From Termitomyces sp. T153 (lineage: Eukaryota > Basidiomycota > Agaricomycetes > Agaricales > Lyophyllaceae): a DNA stretch of 64,000 bases. The notes under the pieces were generated by a model. That model was not told where the DNA came from. It worked only from the letters and a program-made list of their open reading frames with translations, and searched no databases. This document shows, piece by piece, positions 13,361-24,745 of this stretch (positions within the stretch are counted from its first letter, which is position 1; the number at the start of each line of letters is the position of its first letter). The position numbers and the translations under genes were made by a program. Location of the stretch: assembly GCA_018296165.2 (NCBI GenBank), contig JACKQL020000014.1, positions 1,054,001-1,118,000 of the forward strand, in the 5' to 3' direction.

Positions 13361-15407
13361 CTATTGCAGGACAGTGAGTCTATTGGAATCAATGCAAGAC
13401 AAATGAATGGCCGACTTTGATATCCCTGCAGCAACAGGAGTGGCATCAGGGTTTATCTCTTTCCCATTCTCATCGAGGGCTTTTGAAAACTTGACTGTTG
13501 CGAGGGTGGTAGAAATCGCAATCCAGAGACTGTCGTCTGCCAAGTGCCGCCCCGGGCAAATTCTGAACATTGGATTCGCGTTAATATACATTTACTTGAC
13601 ATCGAAAATCATCTCACCTTCGACCAAAACCGAAGTGTGAGGCGCTGAACGGTTCTCCTCTGCCAGCCGGTCTGGCCAAATATCTAGCTGGGTCGAATTT
13701 CCAGGGCTCGTAATATACGGATTCATTCAAAGTCATGCCTCTGTCTATAGGTGAGCACTTGTTTATTTCAATTGTTCAGGTTGTACGCACCGAACGTTTG
13801 CAATGACAACAGAACCCTTAGGGATTAGCATACCTCTGTAGATATCATCTTCCATGAGCCTGTGCGGAATGCCTGATGTCCCACATTTTAGACATCTGTG
13901 GAGGCTGGTATTCTCTGCATACCTGTTGGGGCGCTATGGTTCCACCTTTTCGTCTTGTATTGGAAGAAGCAGCACCGAAAACATAGAATATGCTTACCGC
14001 AGTGTTTCCTGGACTAGACACTCTAGGTACGGCAAGCTTTTCCTGTCGTGGAAGTCAGGAAGACGATCGGACCCAACAACAGCGTCGATTTCTTCCTGGG
14101 CTTTTGCCTGACACTCGGGATACAGAACCATCGCCAGTACAAAGAAGGCAAGTGAGGCTGATGTCTGGTATGCTTCGTAGATAAGAATTCCCTCGTATAA
14201 CGCCGACACACTCACAGTGTCTGCGCCTGCTACATAAAGAATTGTAGAAACTGTCTGAATCAGATCAATCTTAGTTTTAGCATCCGATTCTTTCTGGTCT
14301 AGAGTCTCTAGCTGTGTAAGTAAAAACGAAGGTCGAGCTGTTCCTTTGGCCTGAAGGAGCCATGAGTCACTGTTCTTCAGCCTTGAAGAATAACCTACAA
14401 TCTTGTCTAGCATTTGATGATACGGAAATTCTCTGAGTTTACGAAAGGCCGCGGAGGATTTTCGCGCAAAGTTGGCGTAGTGCGTTCCAGGAAACCATGA
14501 TGGAAAGTAGCGAACTTTCAACATTGAAGAAAATTAGAAGCGCATATATGGATCGATATTATACCTCACGCACGTATTGGAAACAGGTCAACCGGGGTGG
14601 TGCTAGGTGGCCCTACTTCTTTCGCTATTCGGCAACATTCTTCAGCAATCTTCAGGTATGGATCATCGTTAGAAACTATTTGATGCCCATAGCAAATTTG
14701 AATGATAATGGTCGCCGTAAACCTGAAGTGATATGCTAAGCCATGGATACAACAAGAGCATCAAAGTGGACTAGTACTGTACTAATGAGTCCAACCAGTC
14801 TTCCGGTCTGCGCAAAAAATTCTGGGCAAGAACACGAGCTTCTCGAGTCTGAATAGGCCGATGCTCTTGGCGTTTTCGGGTGGTGAAATACTGCTGCACC
14901 ATTCTTCGTTGTAGGCGGAAGTATTTTCCGTACTCTCTGAACACCAATGTATCAGCAATGCCTAGGCTTGCAAAGGAGTCAACATCGATTGACAGGTACT
15001 TCGAATGGTAGCTACTCACAGCTCAAACACCGGAAGCTTCGGCCGATCACCGTAGATTGAACTACGTTTGTCGAGTAGATCCACGGCAGCTTCAACACTA
15101 TTCAGGATGATTATTGATTTACCCATTATCCTGAGTTGTACCACATCTCCTGGTAGATTGCTATCAATGAATAGTTCACGGCATCATTCAGAAGCTAACC
15201 GTAAGTTTGTCCTAATTCGTAAAAGTAGATGTCTTGCCCTTCTGAGGGAATCAAACGAATGTGTCCGATTATAGGATCAGCTGGTGGTCCTGGAGGCAGG
15301 GGAATTTTTTGCTTTGATAATATTTTCTTTGCTCGCCAGGCGACTAGGACGGCAGCAGCAGTCGCGAGTACTTGCCAAACCAGAGGTAGTAGATCCAGAG
15401 TTCCCAT
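13361..15407 (-). CDS. Cytochrome P450 monooxygenase, microsomal class II type
   Basis: Ten exons: 15407..15200, 15149..15020, 14966..14778, 14722..14574, 14514..14216, 14164..13998, 13945..13923, 13872..13791, 13740..13618, 13562..13361. They total 1572 nt, giving 523 aa. An N-terminal membrane anchor (LLPLVWQVLATAAAVLVAW) is followed by the proline hinge PLPPGPP. The I-helix AGADTT (about 321-326) is rebuilt only when the 51-nt intron 14165..14215 is removed. ExxR is ETLR (about 378-381). The haem loop FGFGRRICPGR has Cys about 459 and is also split by an intron. Exon 7 is only 23 nt. Sequence style matches the large basidiomycete P450 families of secondary metabolism and xenobiotic oxidation. 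Substrate is unknown. It is divergent from the CLYBL-like gene. Confidence 0.93.
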
Positions 15408-15713
15408 TGAAACGGCGCTGAGTTGGGCTCAGAAGTTGTTTTTAAATGCAGAATGCTTAACCATTTCCCCACGCCTGCCACGTCTGCATTATTAGTTTTC
15501 AATAGGATGTGCCCGATGAATATGTCAAGGTCGTTCCAGAACAGCGGAAGTAAACTTCATAATTACGGCGCAGTGCTTGGCGCTGGCAATCATTAACCGT
15601 TAGCAATCATCACGTCTCAATTGATCTCGATTACATACATATGTGCCTGGTCACGGATCGTAACGCTACTTTAGAGATGAATTGAGGCTTCGAATTCCTT
15701 TTGAGCATCACTT
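15408..15713. promoter_or_regulatory. Divergent promoter region P450 / CLYBL
   Basis: This is the 306 bp between the P450 ATG (minus, 15407) and the CLYBL ATG (plus, 15714). It probably contains both promoters. It is mixed in composition with no obvious TATA box. A shared control region would suit co-regulation, but nothing in the sequence proves it. Confidence 0.45.
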
Positions 15714-17135
15714 ATGTCAACTTTCTACGTTCGAAATGCCTTGCGAAGGGCTTCAAACTCATCTTGCGTTCGCCACGCTCGGCAGTTGAATTCAATAACA
15801 GGACTAGCGGTTAACCTGCGGCGCTCATATCTTTATGTCCCCTCGTCTGAGCGCATGCTTGAGAAGTCCCTTTTGACAACTTCTGATATGATTATCTACG
15901 ACCTGGAAGACAGTATTTCACCTTCACCCACCGACAAAAAGGATGCAAGGATCCGACTTTTTCACTTTCTAAGTGTAGGATTGTGTTTATATGATTGGGA
16001 TGTTTTTGAAGTTCATCCTAGCCTCGCAGGGAACGCGTCTCCCTGATCACCGACGCATTGCCGTCCGTGTCAACGACATAAGTACACCATTTTTTCATGA
16101 AGATATAAACAATGTCGTGAGTCCTTGTCTATGGTCATGATCATGCCCAACTTTGTATTTCTCAGATTAGTTCCGGTGTTGTGAGCACTCTGGTATTGCC
16201 TAAGATTCACTCGGCAAAAGACCTCCACTACGTCTCGTTTGCTGTTTCCGAAGCTTCAAAAAAAACACCTTTAAAAAACCCTTTGAATATAGTACCGAGT
16301 ATAGAGAGTGCCAGGGCGATGTATAACTTGGGTGAAATTGCTACGTGGAAGTCGGATTACGGAACTGCGTCGGGCGGACGAATAACTGCTCTTCTGGTAA
16401 GATTGTTCCCGTTTTCTTTGATCATGTACTAAAAGATTCAGTTTGCTGCTGAGGACTGTAAAGTCAATCTCTTCATCCGCCTTTCCCACCCTTGTGACAT
16501 TCTTTGAAGACTGCGCCGATACGTCCATCATTCGCACTCCATCTCGCCGAGAACTCTTGTTCACTCGCTCTCAGATCGCCATCTGGGCAAAAGCTTTTGG
16601 TCTAGAGGCGATAGACATGGTAAGAACTCTGATCCATCTTCGATTGTGATTTCACGGAAACCGCTTGCAAGGTTTGTGTGAACTATAAAGATTTAGATTA
16701 TCTCAGGGACGAGTGTACGGACGGAAGGCAGCTTGGTTTCACTGGCAAAGTTTGAAGTCCTATCGTTTACCCAATATGAAGTAGTCTGACAGCGTTCATT
16801 ATAGCAAGCGATTCATCCCACGCAGGTGGATATAATACAATCCACCTTCGTCCCAACATCTCGGGGCATGTCCTCTCGTCTTTTCTTCCAATCGTTTTTA
16901 ACGTTTATCTCCAGAGATCCTTCGGGCTGCTAAGATTCTTCATGGAATGCAAGCAGCCCACGCTGCAGCCAAAGGCGCCATCGGCCTCGAAGGAGAGATG
17001 GTGGACGCTCCAATGTTGAAACAGGTATTCACCTTCTTCTTGAAGTATCACTGAGATGGCCTCAACCGCTGTCAGGCAGAGAACACAATCAGAATTGCTA
17101 AGGCTGCCGGGCTAGAAATTCCAATGATATCTTGA
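15714..17135 (+). CDS. CLYBL: Citrate lyase beta-like protein (CLYBL; HpcH/HpaI aldolase family), mitochondrial
   Basis: Nine exons: 15714..15972, 16022..16116, 16166..16396, 16442..16457, 16510..16619, 16672..16749, 16805..16865, 16915..17024, 17076..17135. They total 1020 nt, giving 339 aa, about the length of human CLYBL. A basic presequence (VRNALRRASNSSCVRHAR) precedes LRRSYLYVPSSERML and suggests mitochondrial import. CitE-family blocks: DMIIYDLEDSI, RRIAVRVND, LVLPKIHSA, VPSIESARAM, FAAEDYCADT, GFTGKQAIHPTQVDII. The family includes citramalyl-CoA and (3S)-malyl-CoA lyases. Citramalyl-CoA cleavage to pyruvate and acetyl-CoA is the last step of itaconate breakdown. Exon 4 is 16 nt, and the intron 16866..16914 uses a GC donor. 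The exact CoA-thioester substrate is inferred. Confidence 0.92.
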
Positions 17136-17545
17136 CCACTGTTGATCACGTTGAAGCTGCTGGATGTACGAATGTGTATGATAAGCTGGTTGTACTCGAG
17201 ACGTACATTTCAATTATAGGCGGGGAAAATTTTTCGTCTCTTGAATGGTTTGTAAAGACGGATGACTCTTTGAATGAAGTATATGCTACGGGAGGGATAA
17301 GAATCTCACTACACCAATTGCGGCTATATCTGTAGGCTACGAACCCTATTAGATATTTGACCGATCTTTCGGTGAAGACAGGGATACGAATCAACAACAC
17401 AGTGCGTTCATGAACATTGATGACAGGTGCAGGTTGAGCTCGGCCGATCGGAAGCCATGCTTTACAAAATAACATCCTCAAACAACTGAGTCTCTTCCGC
17501 TAGACTTGGCCGTGTAACAGGCTGTATATCCTTTTTTAAGCCTTG
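17136..17545. other. Intergenic, CLYBL 3' flank and PRP2 promoter
   Basis: This 410-bp gap between two plus-strand genes has host-like CpG. Open frames on either strand (for example 17146-17481 minus) show no family resemblance and no exon structure. I see nothing else in it. Confidence 0.5.
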
Positions 17546-20500
17546 ATGTCGTCTGAACTGAATAGGTTCATTAGCGACAATGTCTTCAACGTAAGCGAAG
17601 TTTTCTAACGAGCTTGAAGTTCCTCACTATTCTCGGTATAGTTCTTCGGAAGCTCAAACCGAAGTATGGTTGACTATGTTCTAGCGTCAGGTGTGTTTGA
17701 GGATTTGGGACATAAAGTATCAATTAAACATCCATTGATTAAGCTACGACATCCAAGACTGCTGATGCATTGTTCAGTTCCCTTCATAACGCTGGCCTGC
17801 CGGACTCAGCAGACGCACACCGATTTATATCTGAACTCTTCGCAAAAGCTCCTAGGAAACATAAACATTCATCTGGAAGCTCCAGGAATCAGGCTGAAAG
17901 GGAGTCGAAGACGTTACATCCTCAAAAGTTTGGTTTCCTTCTAGACGACGATTCACCAAGTGACGTAGTACTGATGAAGACGGAGAAGCACAAGGGAAAG
18001 GGAAAGGAGAAGGACAGGCAAATACGCAAACGTGAATATGATGGGAAGGAGTGGGAGAGCGACGAAGAAGGGCAGGCGCGGAAAAGGAGGAGGTCAGACG
18101 ATCAAGTGGTGGAAGACGCACGGCAAGATGATGAGGAGATGGAGCCTTACGAAAGCGAGGAGGCGCGACGCGAAAGGGAAAGATTGGAAGACTTGAAAGA
18201 CCGAGATGCCTTCGCTGAGCGTGTTAGGACTCGTGATCTGGAGCGAACTAAAAAGATGGTCGAAGACCGCTCGTCGAAGAACTCTGGTGCTGTAGCTGAC
18301 GCCGCTCAGAGGCGACAGTTGGCAGATGATGCGGAGGCACGCGCAATTGCATTACCATCCCTGCGACAGCACTCACGACAAGAATACCTGACGAAGCGTG
18401 AGGTCCAACAAATTGAATTGCTACGCAGAGAGATTGCCGACGATGAAGCGCTTTTTAGCGGAATGAAAATATCGAAACGGGAAAGACGTGACCTGGCTCG
18501 CAAGAAAGAACTTTTGAAGCTTGTCGAGGAGAGACTAAAGATTAATGAGAAATGGGAGGGTTACATGCTTCCGGAAGACTATCTCACAGAGCAGGGTAAA
18601 ATCGACAAGAAGAAGAAAGAAAATGCTCTGTATCAGCGTTACGAGGAGGCTAAACCTAAAGATGACCAATTTGTGACCGACGTTGACCAATGGGAAGCCA
18701 GTCAGACGAAGCATAGTACTTTTCGAACAGGTGCCATGGACAAGGAGGAAATCCAAGAAAACTACGAGTATGTTTTTGATGAGAGTCAGACTATCAAGTT
18801 CGTTCTCGATGCTCGACCGGGGGATATCACCCCAATGAGCGCGGCGGACAAACTTCTCCAAGCTCAAATTGAGGCTGCCGAAAAACGAGGTATCTCGCAG
18901 CATGAACAGTAATCACGTTGTCTACTGATAGTATATTTCTCAGCTCGGACGATCGATGAAACGCGGAAAAACCTTCCTATCTATGCATTCAAAGAAGGGT
19001 TGATCGAGGCTATCAAGGATCACCAGGTTCTCATCGTTGTCGCTGAAACAGGTTCAGGCAAGACCACCCAACTCACGCAATACTTGCATGAAGCTGGTTA
19101 TACTGCTAACGGTATGAAAATTGGTTGCACCCAGCCACGTCGCGTTGCTGCTATGTCTGTCGCGGCACGTGTAGCTGAGGAAATGGGCACGAAAGTTGGA
19201 TACGAAGTTGGCTATTCTATCCGATTCGAAGATTGTACGAGCGACAAAACGGTCATTAAATACATGACGGACGGCATGTTGTTGCGAGAATTCCTCACAG
19301 AACCTGATTTAGCTGGTTATTCCGCGTTAATAATTGACGAAGCGCATGAACGAACTCTTAGTACAGATATTCTTTTTGCTCTCATCAAGGCTCGTAGTGA
19401 TATCTTTGATTATCTCCCCAGGTGTTGATTTGATAATTTTGTAGGATATTGCGCGCTTTCGTCCTGAACTTAGGATCCTCATTTCGAGTGCTACACTCAA
19501 CGCCGACGAATTTAGTACGTATTTCGATGGCGCTCCCGCGTTCTATAGTAGGCGATTTCTTCACGGTTTGTACTGCCAATTTCCTGAGGCTCTATATCAG
19601 TTCCCGGTCGACAGTTCCCGGTCGATATTCACTACACCCCGCAACCTGAAGCCAATTATCTTCATGCTGCCATCACAACCGTGTTTCAGATCCACACTAC
19701 TCAACCAAAAGGTGATATCCTGGTGTTTCTAACAGTGAGCGATCAGTCCTTCTACAGAGTCATTACTCTTAACACGAGTCATTGCACAGGGCCAAGAAGA
19801 AATTGAAGCGTGTCACGAGAACATCCAAGAAACTGCTCGCGCCCTTGGGAACAAAATCAAGGAACTTGTGATATGTCCGATTTATGCCAATCTCCCAAGT
19901 GAAATGCAGGCAAAGATATTTGAACCGACACCAGAAGGCGCGCGAAAAGTAGTACTAGCGACTAACATCGCTGAAACCTCTATCACTATCGATGGTGTTG
20001 TCTTCGTGATTGATCCTGGATTTGTGAAGCAGAATTCATACAATCCAAGAACGGGCATGTCGTCTCTTGTTGTTGTGCCTGTAAGTCCCTTGATCTCGAA
20101 GGAAATATTCTTGATTACCTTAAATTTTCCTAGTGCTCTCGAGCGTCTGCGAACCAAAGAGCAGGCCGTGCGGGCCGAGTTGGGCCTGGGAAAGCTTTTA
20201 GGTTGTACACAAAATGGGCCTTTTCAAACGAGCTTGAGGCCAACACTGTCCCCGAAATACAGCGTACGAACCTGGGCATGGTTGTTCTGTTGCTCAAGTC
20301 TCTTGGCATCAACGATCTCATCGGCTTTGAGTTCATTTCACCACCACCAGGTGAGACTCTCATGCGTGCATTAGAACTTTTGTACGCATTGGGAGCGCTC
20401 AATGACCGAGGAGAGCTCACAAAACTTGGTCGACGTATGGCTGAATTTCCCGTGGATCCGATGCTATCCAAGGCCATCATCTCAAGCGAGAAGTATTCTT

Positions 20501-21372
20501 GTACAGATGAGGTACATTGTCCTCTTTTCTGGGTGAAGTCAAAGCCATCTCACTACCTACCTTCTATCCAGGTCCTCACGATAATCTCGATGCTGTCCGA
20601 GTCAGGCTCTTTGTTCTATCGGCCCAAGGACAAGAAGTTACACGCAGATCAAGCACGGCAGAACTTTGTCCGCCAGGGTGGCGATCACTTCACGCTGCTT
20701 AATGTTTGGGAGCAATGGGCGGACACAAACTATTCACAGCAGTTCTGTTACGAACAATTCCTACAATACAAGAGCTTGAGTCGGGCTCGTGACATCCGAG
20801 ATCAATTGGCTGGGCTTTGCGAACGTGTGGAAGTTGTAGTCATGTCCAACCCGAATTCCAATGATATTACGCCAATACAGAAGGCGATGACTGCAGGATA
20901 TTTCTATAATACTGTGCGCTCGCTCTTTTTCACGTCTTCATGAGTGTCTGGTTGACGTCGGTACATCCAGGCGCAACTGCAGAAGAGCGGCGATTCGTAT
21001 CGCACGCTGAAAACCAATCACACAGTGTATATCCACCCTTCATCAAGTCTGTTCCAACATCAACCGCCGGTGAAAACACTTCTTTATTACGAACTTGTTA
21101 TGACGACCAAGTCTTACATGCGGTACGTATGCTTACGCCTTGAGCAAGAAGTCACTCATATCTGGCTCTAGACAAGTCATGGAGATCAAACCTGCGTGGT
21201 TGCTGGAAGGTGCGCAGTGCGATTCAAGTCCGTTCTTCAAAGCTCACATTTTCTTGCAGTTGCGCCCCATTACTTTAAGCCTGCTGATTTGGAACAATTA
21301 GCTACGGGTGACAAAAAGATGCCGAATGCAAAAGCAGCGGGTGCATCGTCTCATTCGACGCCCCGGCAGTGA
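17546..21372 (+). CDS. PRP2: PRP2/DHX16 DEAH-box spliceosomal ATPase
   Basis: Twelve exons: 17546..17590, 17642..17692, 17758..18889, 18944..19389, 19445..19547, 19601..19734, 19790..20080, 20134..20511, 20572..20913, 20971..21122, 21172..21209, 21260..21372. They total 3225 nt, giving 1074 aa. The ATG at 17546 ([15 protein letters not shown]) gives the small N-terminal fold typical of DHX16/Cdc28. A long charged region follows. Motif I GSGKTT is at about 446, II DEAH at about 541, III SAT, and [11 protein letters not shown]; the C-terminal HA2/OB fold ends with [11 protein letters not shown]. Prp2 uses ATP to activate the assembled spliceosome before the first step. [14 protein letters not shown] and [12 protein letters not shown] favour DHX16/Prp2 over Prp22 and Prp16. 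The intron 19390..19444 appears to be GC-AG. A perfect 14-bp tandem repeat spans the acceptor at 19600. Confidence 0.94.
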
Positions 21373-21549
21373 ATCCACTTTTCTGACAATGTATTATAAT
21401 TGCTCTCATGTATCCCTACCTTCGGCGAGGAAAACCCTTTCATTCTCAACTTCTTATTGACCGATTGATCCAAGCGATGAATTGAGCTACCCCCGTCCGA
21501 CGTATGGAATCCCCGTCGCCCTTCGACGTTTATGAGCATTTTCTCTTTT

Positions 21550-22559
21550 TCAGTGGGCAGGTACGCACATGATGTTATATTGAAGAACGGTCACGTCATT
21601 GGGTAGACTCGCAACATGGACAATCGAATCTGCAACATGCTTGACATCAAAAGTCGCTTCCGGTATAACACGTCCATCAGGTTGAAGAGTCCCGGTTGTG
21701 TGTCTTGCTGCTAGCTGGGTATGTGCATTTCCTAAAGCCAGATAAGGCTGCTTTGAGAGAAATGAGTGGAAACATCACACCAATGTCAATCTGCGTGCAT
21801 GTTATGTTGAATGCCCGGCCTTCGAGGGCTGTTGCTTTTGTAAGTCCAGTTATAGCGTGCTTGGAACAGGTGTAAGGAGAGGAGTGGGGTCGGGGTACGT
21901 GTGCGGCGAGAGAGCCATTATTGATGATGCGACCTCAAAAAGTTGTTTGCTGATTGAATGGTGAACAGGACATATTTGTAACTCACCTCCCTGTGGAGAC
22001 TGACTTTTAAAGATTTTGACTGCCTCTCGCGTGCAGAGGAAAGGGCCAATCAGATTAACAGTGATGACTTGCTGGAAGGTTTCCAAGGAGAGCTCTTCAA
22101 TTGATAATGGTGGGGCACCGATTCCCGCATTCTAAGGGATGTGAAGATGAAAACGGATACTTTCATCAATCATTAAACGTACATTAAAAAGGAGATCTAG
22201 ATGGCCTAAATAGAAAGACCATCAGCATTGAGGACTTGGATAGGAACGTGTAATGGGTATGCTACCTACCAAAATACCCTACCCCTTCGGCGAAAAGGCG
22301 CTTTACAAAAGCTTCATCTATGATACTACCAGAAAGAAGAAAGGATCGTCCAGTTGCTCCAGATTCTGTCGCTAGTTTTGTCGTCTCCTGAAGTGCATCG
22401 TCACGTCTAGCAGTCAGAATGACATTCCAACCTTTCTTGAGCAATGCTATTGCGGTACTCCTTCCAATACCTAGCGATAGTCTATCAGAAGACGGCTTCT
22501 TTCACTAGAAATTTGCAACCTGAGGATGCTCCTGTAACGAGTGCTGTCTTGACTGGCAT
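21550..22559 (-). CDS. Short-chain dehydrogenase/reductase (SDR)
   Basis: Six exons: 22559..22520, 22470..22270, 22205..22183, 22131..21987, 21933..21781, 21731..21550. They total 744 nt, giving 247 aa, the usual classical SDR length. The start [17 protein letters not shown] gives TGxxxGIG for NAD(P) binding, with the intron inside the motif. NNAG spans an exon joint at about 88-91. The catalytic set is Ser about 144 (NNGS), Tyr about 157 and Lys about 161 (YTCSK). The TARRD after the second strand is compatible with NADP preference. It is an oxidoreductase of unknown substrate. It converges on PRP2 with only 177 bp between stops. Exon 3 is just 23 nt. Confidence 0.9.
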
Positions 22560-23710
22560 CGATGATATCTGGATAACCGGTGATCGGCTTTGATCGGTTT
22601 CGTCACACAATGACGACAGACTCCAGAGCTCGAACCAAGTTAGAACCTTTCCCAATGCCGTCCTCATATCCCTCGTCAATTTTGAAGACATTCACCTTAC
22701 TGGCAAATACGCCTCTTGTAGAAAGTCCCAACTCGCGCCTTCCGGTAATTATAGCTTTACAACCCGTGTCTGAGCGCTCGTATGATAGTTCAAATTGCGA
22801 AAGGAAAGTAGAAGACCCTGTAAGTTACCTATGTATCGATCTTATGAGCGGTTGACAACTTATCCTTTCCAGAACAAAGATTGCACACTTACGGGCCATA
22901 TCATGCATACCACCGCACTCAGGCCAATTTCGACAGCCTCAGAGACATCATCATCAGCCTGTAGTAACCCATCCTCTTCGTTCTAAAGCTCTTATTTTCA
23001 TAATCAGGCTGTGGCTGACGACTTGAAATACAAATGTGTAATGACTTCATCGGACAGATCTGCCTTTGTATCTTGGGCATGTACCAGCTTAGTTTTCCAG
23101 TCATACCTGTTTAAAATCAGGCTTGGCCTGTACTGAGTTTGACCCAAGGACTTACAGCAATGTTCATAACGATGGGCACCTCTTGTTGAGATGTTTGGGT
23201 GATCATCCAATCCAGCTTCTGCCGCACTTGCATTGGCAAATTGGCAGGCTTGGCCAAATATAGGCTGGGAGGTCGCATTTGGCCAGTATTCAACCTACCG
23301 TTTTGCTGATATGCCGAGAAACAGCTTTCATTTCATACATATATAACATTTCCAAATATTATCACTAGGTGCAGGAAACACTATTTTGAGCCAAAAGAGT
23401 TTGCGAATACGATAAGAATGATTCGATTAAATGCATAATTCTCTTTGTGTGTTTCTGCTGAAACCATAAAAAGAGTATCATGGATTGATATACACTGGTA
23501 GTTCAGTCCTGTATGATAATTTTGGATGAAGATTACATAAGGTAGTTAGAATACTTTCCAAGGAGCTTTGTTTGATATTCAAGATCAGATTATACAGAGA
23601 ATATCTAAATGTTTGACAAGATATGGTTGTGAATAAAAGGGAAAAAATATTTTGATTAGCTATTTAATATTTTTGTCAAATGAGTTCCAAATGAATAAGC
23701 AGGCTGATGC
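22560..23710. other. Host intergenic region with weak coding traces on the minus strand
   Basis: No complete gene could be built. Minus-strand pieces at about 23120-23230 (LPMQVRQKLDWMITQTS) and 22890-22990 (NEEDGLLQADDDVSEAVEIG) read like real protein and are near plausible GT-AG sites, for example GTAAGT at 22892. I could not join them in one frame and recognise no family. They may be a small hypothetical gene or a decayed one. The remaining part, 23300-23710, is AT-rich with no support for coding. Confidence 0.3.
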
Positions 23711-23753
23711 TGTAGCGGAGCGCCCGTGACCTATCTTAGTGCATATGGTATAA
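23711..23753. repeat. LTR fragment cut by Helitron insertion
   Basis: The 43 bp beginning TGTAGCGGAGCG match the first 43 bp of the LTR at 32897-33090 (TGTAATGGAGTG...). The differences lie mostly at CpG sites, which are intact here and TG/CA in the other copy. The match stops exactly where the Helitron terminus starts. The undisturbed LTR continues with T after the same GTATAA, as expected for insertion between A and T. Confidence 0.65.
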
Positions 23754-23754
23754 C

Positions 23755-23792
23755 GAGCTACGCCCCGTGCCTTCGGCACGGGCCTGTAGCTC
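23755..23792. repeat. Helitron-1 3' terminal palindrome
   Basis: The outer arms GAGCTA/TAGCTC enclose a perfect 8-bp stem CCCGTGCC/GGCACGGG (23764-23771 and 23775-23782) with a 3-nt loop. Helitrons carry a short hairpin just before their 3' end, where it acts in termination of strand transfer. A second copy at 30867-30904 has CCCATGCC/GGCATGGG, so both arms changed together and pairing is kept. Confidence 0.8.
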
Positions 23793-23793
23793 T

Positions 23794-24421
23794 TGCTTCA
23801 TCCCAGACCCAACCTCACTTTGTTCGGTTAGGTCCTTGTATTTCTAACTCAATGCTTCATCCCAGACCCAACCTCACTTTGTTCGGTTAGGTCCTTGTAT
23901 TTCTAACTCAATGTTAAGTCCCAGACTCAACCTCACTTTGTTCGGTTAGGTCTTTGTATTTCCAACTCAATGCTAAGTCCCAGACCCAACCTCACTTCAT
24001 TCAGTTAGGTCTACTCAATGCTTCATCCCAGACCCAACCTCACTTTGTTTGGTTAGGTCCTTGTATTTCTAACTCAATGTTAAGTCCCAGACCCAACCTC
24101 ACTTTGTTCGGTTAGGTCTTTGTATTTGAAACTCAATGCTAAGTCCCAGACCCAACCTCACTTCGTTCGGTTAGGTCTTTGTATTTCCAACTCAATGCTT
24201 AGTCCCAGACCCAACCTCACTTTGTTTGGTCAAGTCCTTGTATTTCCAACTCAATGCTAAGTCCCAGACCCAACCTCACTTCATTCAGTTAGGTCTTTGT
24301 ATTTCTAACTCAATGCTAAGTCCCAGACTAACCAAACAAAGTGAGGTTAGGTCCTCAATATTCTACTCAATGCTTCATCCCAGACCCAACCTCACTTCAT
24401 TTGGTTAGGTCTTTGTATTTT
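23794..24421. repeat. 57-59-bp minisatellite, 11 units
   Basis: Eleven units of the type TGCTAAGTCCCAGACCCAAC... end in AACTCAA. Most are 57-59 bp, and unit 4 is about 10 bp shorter. Each unit holds an imperfect inverted repeat, GACCCAACC against GGTTAGGTC, around an 11-13-bp loop. In unit 10 (24330-24348) the 19 bp between the arms is exactly inverted. Some units keep CpG (TTCGGTTAGG), unlike the coding part of the element. The unit also occurs next to the second Helitron palindrome. Confidence 0.9.
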
Positions 24422-24534
24422 GTTGGCTAAGTGTTGCTTTTCTCTTACAATTCAATACACTGAGATTCTATATATAAACTAATCATGTATCTATATTACA
24501 TTATTAACAAAATACTACAATATCCACTGGTATA

Positions 24535-24745
24535 TATTAGAGATGCTGAAAATTATAAAAGTTAGTACTAACCAAGCAATTCTTTGAATGGTCACACTTA
24601 CATTTGTAAACCATTGAGAATATCTATACTACATGGTCCAACTATATACATTAGGTGCTGAAGTTCATAGAAGTTAGCAATTTGTTGCCTGAATCCAACA
24701 AAAGTCACACTTACAATTGTAAACCATTCAGGATTTCTTGATAGA
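24535..24745 (-). repeat. Duplicated 3' tail of the Helitron helicase frame
   Basis: The end of the helicase frame (EILNGLQL, stop at 24711) is repeated about 110 bp further on (DILNGLQM, stop at 24598). A weaker third echo reaches about 24535. Shared flanks are TCACACTTACA and GTAAACCATT. It looks like a small tandem duplication of the last coding bases and 3' flank. Confidence 0.6.

Noticed and set aside
17146..17481. 111-residue minus-strand frame between CLYBL and PRP2
   Set aside because: No family resemblance, no intron pattern, and it lies in the expected promoter of PRP2.
23794..24421. CRISPR-like array
   Set aside because: Units are contiguous with no unique spacers, and the setting is a eukaryotic Helitron terminus.
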